Source: Bacteroidales bacterium
Lineage (GTDB): Bacteria > Bacteroidota > Bacteroidia > Bacteroidales > Muribaculaceae
NCBI GenBank assembly: GCA_910575545.1
Contig: CAJTFH010000004.1
Location: forward strand, 112,292 to 176,291
Direction: 5' to 3'
Length of the DNA: 64,000 nt
In this document: positions 63,543 to 64,000 of the stretch, in pieces
How positions within the stretch are numbered: the stretch's first letter is position 1
How the letters are laid out: every line of letters starts with the position of its first letter
Made by a program: the position numbers and the translations under genes
The notes under the pieces: generated by a model
Database searches by the model: none
Seen by the model: only the letters and a program-made list of their open reading frames with translations
Told to the model about the DNA's origin: nothing

Positions 63543-64000
63543 CAGGGCTGGCGCATGAGATTTAACTTTCCTTAAAAACCTTGAGTAAATAGTCAATATT
63601 ACGGCCACATTTCTTGCGTCTTCGCTTAAGACTGATTTTGTCGTCTTGCTTTTTAAGCATTTCCAGCGCATACTTGCGCATTGCGGAAAAATTGGCAGCA
63701 CCGTTTTTTGCGCGAACACGGCACATGTCCTCCCGGAAAGTAACGTCGAGATGCCAGTGCAGTTTGTTTTCGATGCCCCAATGCGCACGGATACGGCTTG
63801 CATAATAAGACGCCTCATCTTTCTCCGCACTGCTCAGATAGTAGATGGATTCACGCGAGCGGGAACCGTTCTCCGTTCGCTAACGCTCCATTCTTATGAT
63901 GTGTTTCAGACCGGGCCATCTCTCGTACATCCCCTCCTGCTCCAGCAGTGTCGTATCCATAATGGAACAAGTCCTTTTTTCCTGTCTTCCGTGTCCTTTT
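63543..64000 (-). mobile_element. ISAs1-family insertion sequence (right-hand part outside window)
   Basis: The sequence CAGGGCTGGCGCATGAG at the inner boundary resembles an ISAs1-family terminus, and the transposase C-terminus starts 19 nt inside it. The other end lies beyond the window. Confidence 0.6.
63562..64000 (-). pseudogene. ISAs1-family transposase fragment with a stop codon
   Basis: Minus-strand frame enters from beyond 64000 and ends at 63562. RIRAHWGIENKLHWHLDVTF and REDMCRVRAKNGAANFSAMR are the ISAs1 DDE-domain signature. A TAG at 63880-63882 interrupts the otherwise continuous frame (GLKHIIRMER before it, RTENGSRSRESIYYLSSAEK after), so the copy is probably inactive unless the stop is a sequencing error. 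Confidence 0.78.

Noticed and set aside
1..64000. CRISPR array
   Set aside because: The repeated tracts are degenerate 7- or 9-nt units or dispersed 175-bp copies; no regularly spaced direct repeats with unique spacers and no cas genes were seen.

Overview
The window looks like a chromosomal segment of a Bacteroidales bacterium, most likely a member of the Muribaculaceae. The evidence is: Bacteroidetes-type promoters (TAnnTTTG boxes, some with a TTTG box 20 nt upstream), almost no Shine-Dalgarno sequences, a meso-DAP type MurE (DNPR motif), a C10 protease with a type-IX-secretion-like C-terminus, a TonB-dependent receptor with a carboxypeptidase-like N-domain, paired DUF1573 proteins, SemiSWEET, and KorA/KorB 2-oxoacid:ferredoxin oxidoreductase. 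The family-level call is an inference.

Layout. (1) 1-11.9 kb: the division and cell wall cluster murE(partial)-mraY-murD-ftsW-murG-murC-ftsQ-ftsA-ftsZ, closed by a very long hairpin built of heptanucleotide repeats. (2) 12.0-20.65 kb: a phage-like head module on the plus strand (a large beta-rich structural protein, scaffold-like protein, 30-aa membrane peptide, capsid protein with an N-terminal membrane helix, connector-like protein, portal, two unknown proteins), ending at a strong terminator. A 0.7-kb gap inside it carries a good minus-strand promoter and a candidate non-coding RNA. (3) 20.7-24.6 kb: four genes for making and transferring a ManNAcA-containing glycan (sugar-phosphate transferase, WecC, WecG/TagA, WecB). 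(4) 24.6-26.5 kb: an intact large terminase on the minus strand, whose stop overlaps that of wecB. The promoters of the terminase, of the large structural protein and of the scaffold/capsid operon share the same upstream box at exactly the same spacing. No integrase, tail, lysis or replication genes accompany the module, so it may be a domesticated capsid, a GTA-like particle, a satellite or a well-kept remnant.

(5) 26.7-42.6 kb: ordinary core genes. A minus-strand run holds polA, meaB, glgB, a TIGR02757 gene and a SemiSWEET. A plus-strand run holds rlmN, two DUF1573 genes, a WYL regulator, korAB, a HAD phosphatase, a secreted hydrolase, and a tRNA-Leu(CAA) on the opposite strand. (6) 42.7-52.9 kb: a His-rich membrane protein and TonB receptor (probably metal related), a lipoprotein, a C10 protease, a DUF4163/DUF3298-type lipoprotein, a BAX-inhibitor-1 protein and argS with a possible Arg-rich leader peptide. 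(7) 53.8-55.9 kb: an AT-richer accessory patch with a truncated type III-like DNA methyltransferase and a tightly overlapping DUF3791-DUF3990-DUF3791 trio resembling an ADP-ribosyltransferase toxin locus. (8) 55.9-60.3 kb: pgi, a U32 protease-family gene, a LOG-family gene, a PduO-type cobalamin adenosyltransferase and a DUF2795 gene. (9) 60.3-64.0 kb: a decayed island. The last codons of the DUF2795 gene recur twice with synonymous changes only, as expected where elements integrate into a gene's 3' end. They are followed by an internally deleted tyrosine integrase and an ISAs1-family transposase interrupted by a stop codon.

Three copies of a 175-bp structured repeat begin with a terminator hairpin and sit just after gene ends, all in the same orientation. 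Degenerate heptanucleotide repeats (AAGTCGT-like) occupy many other gene ends.
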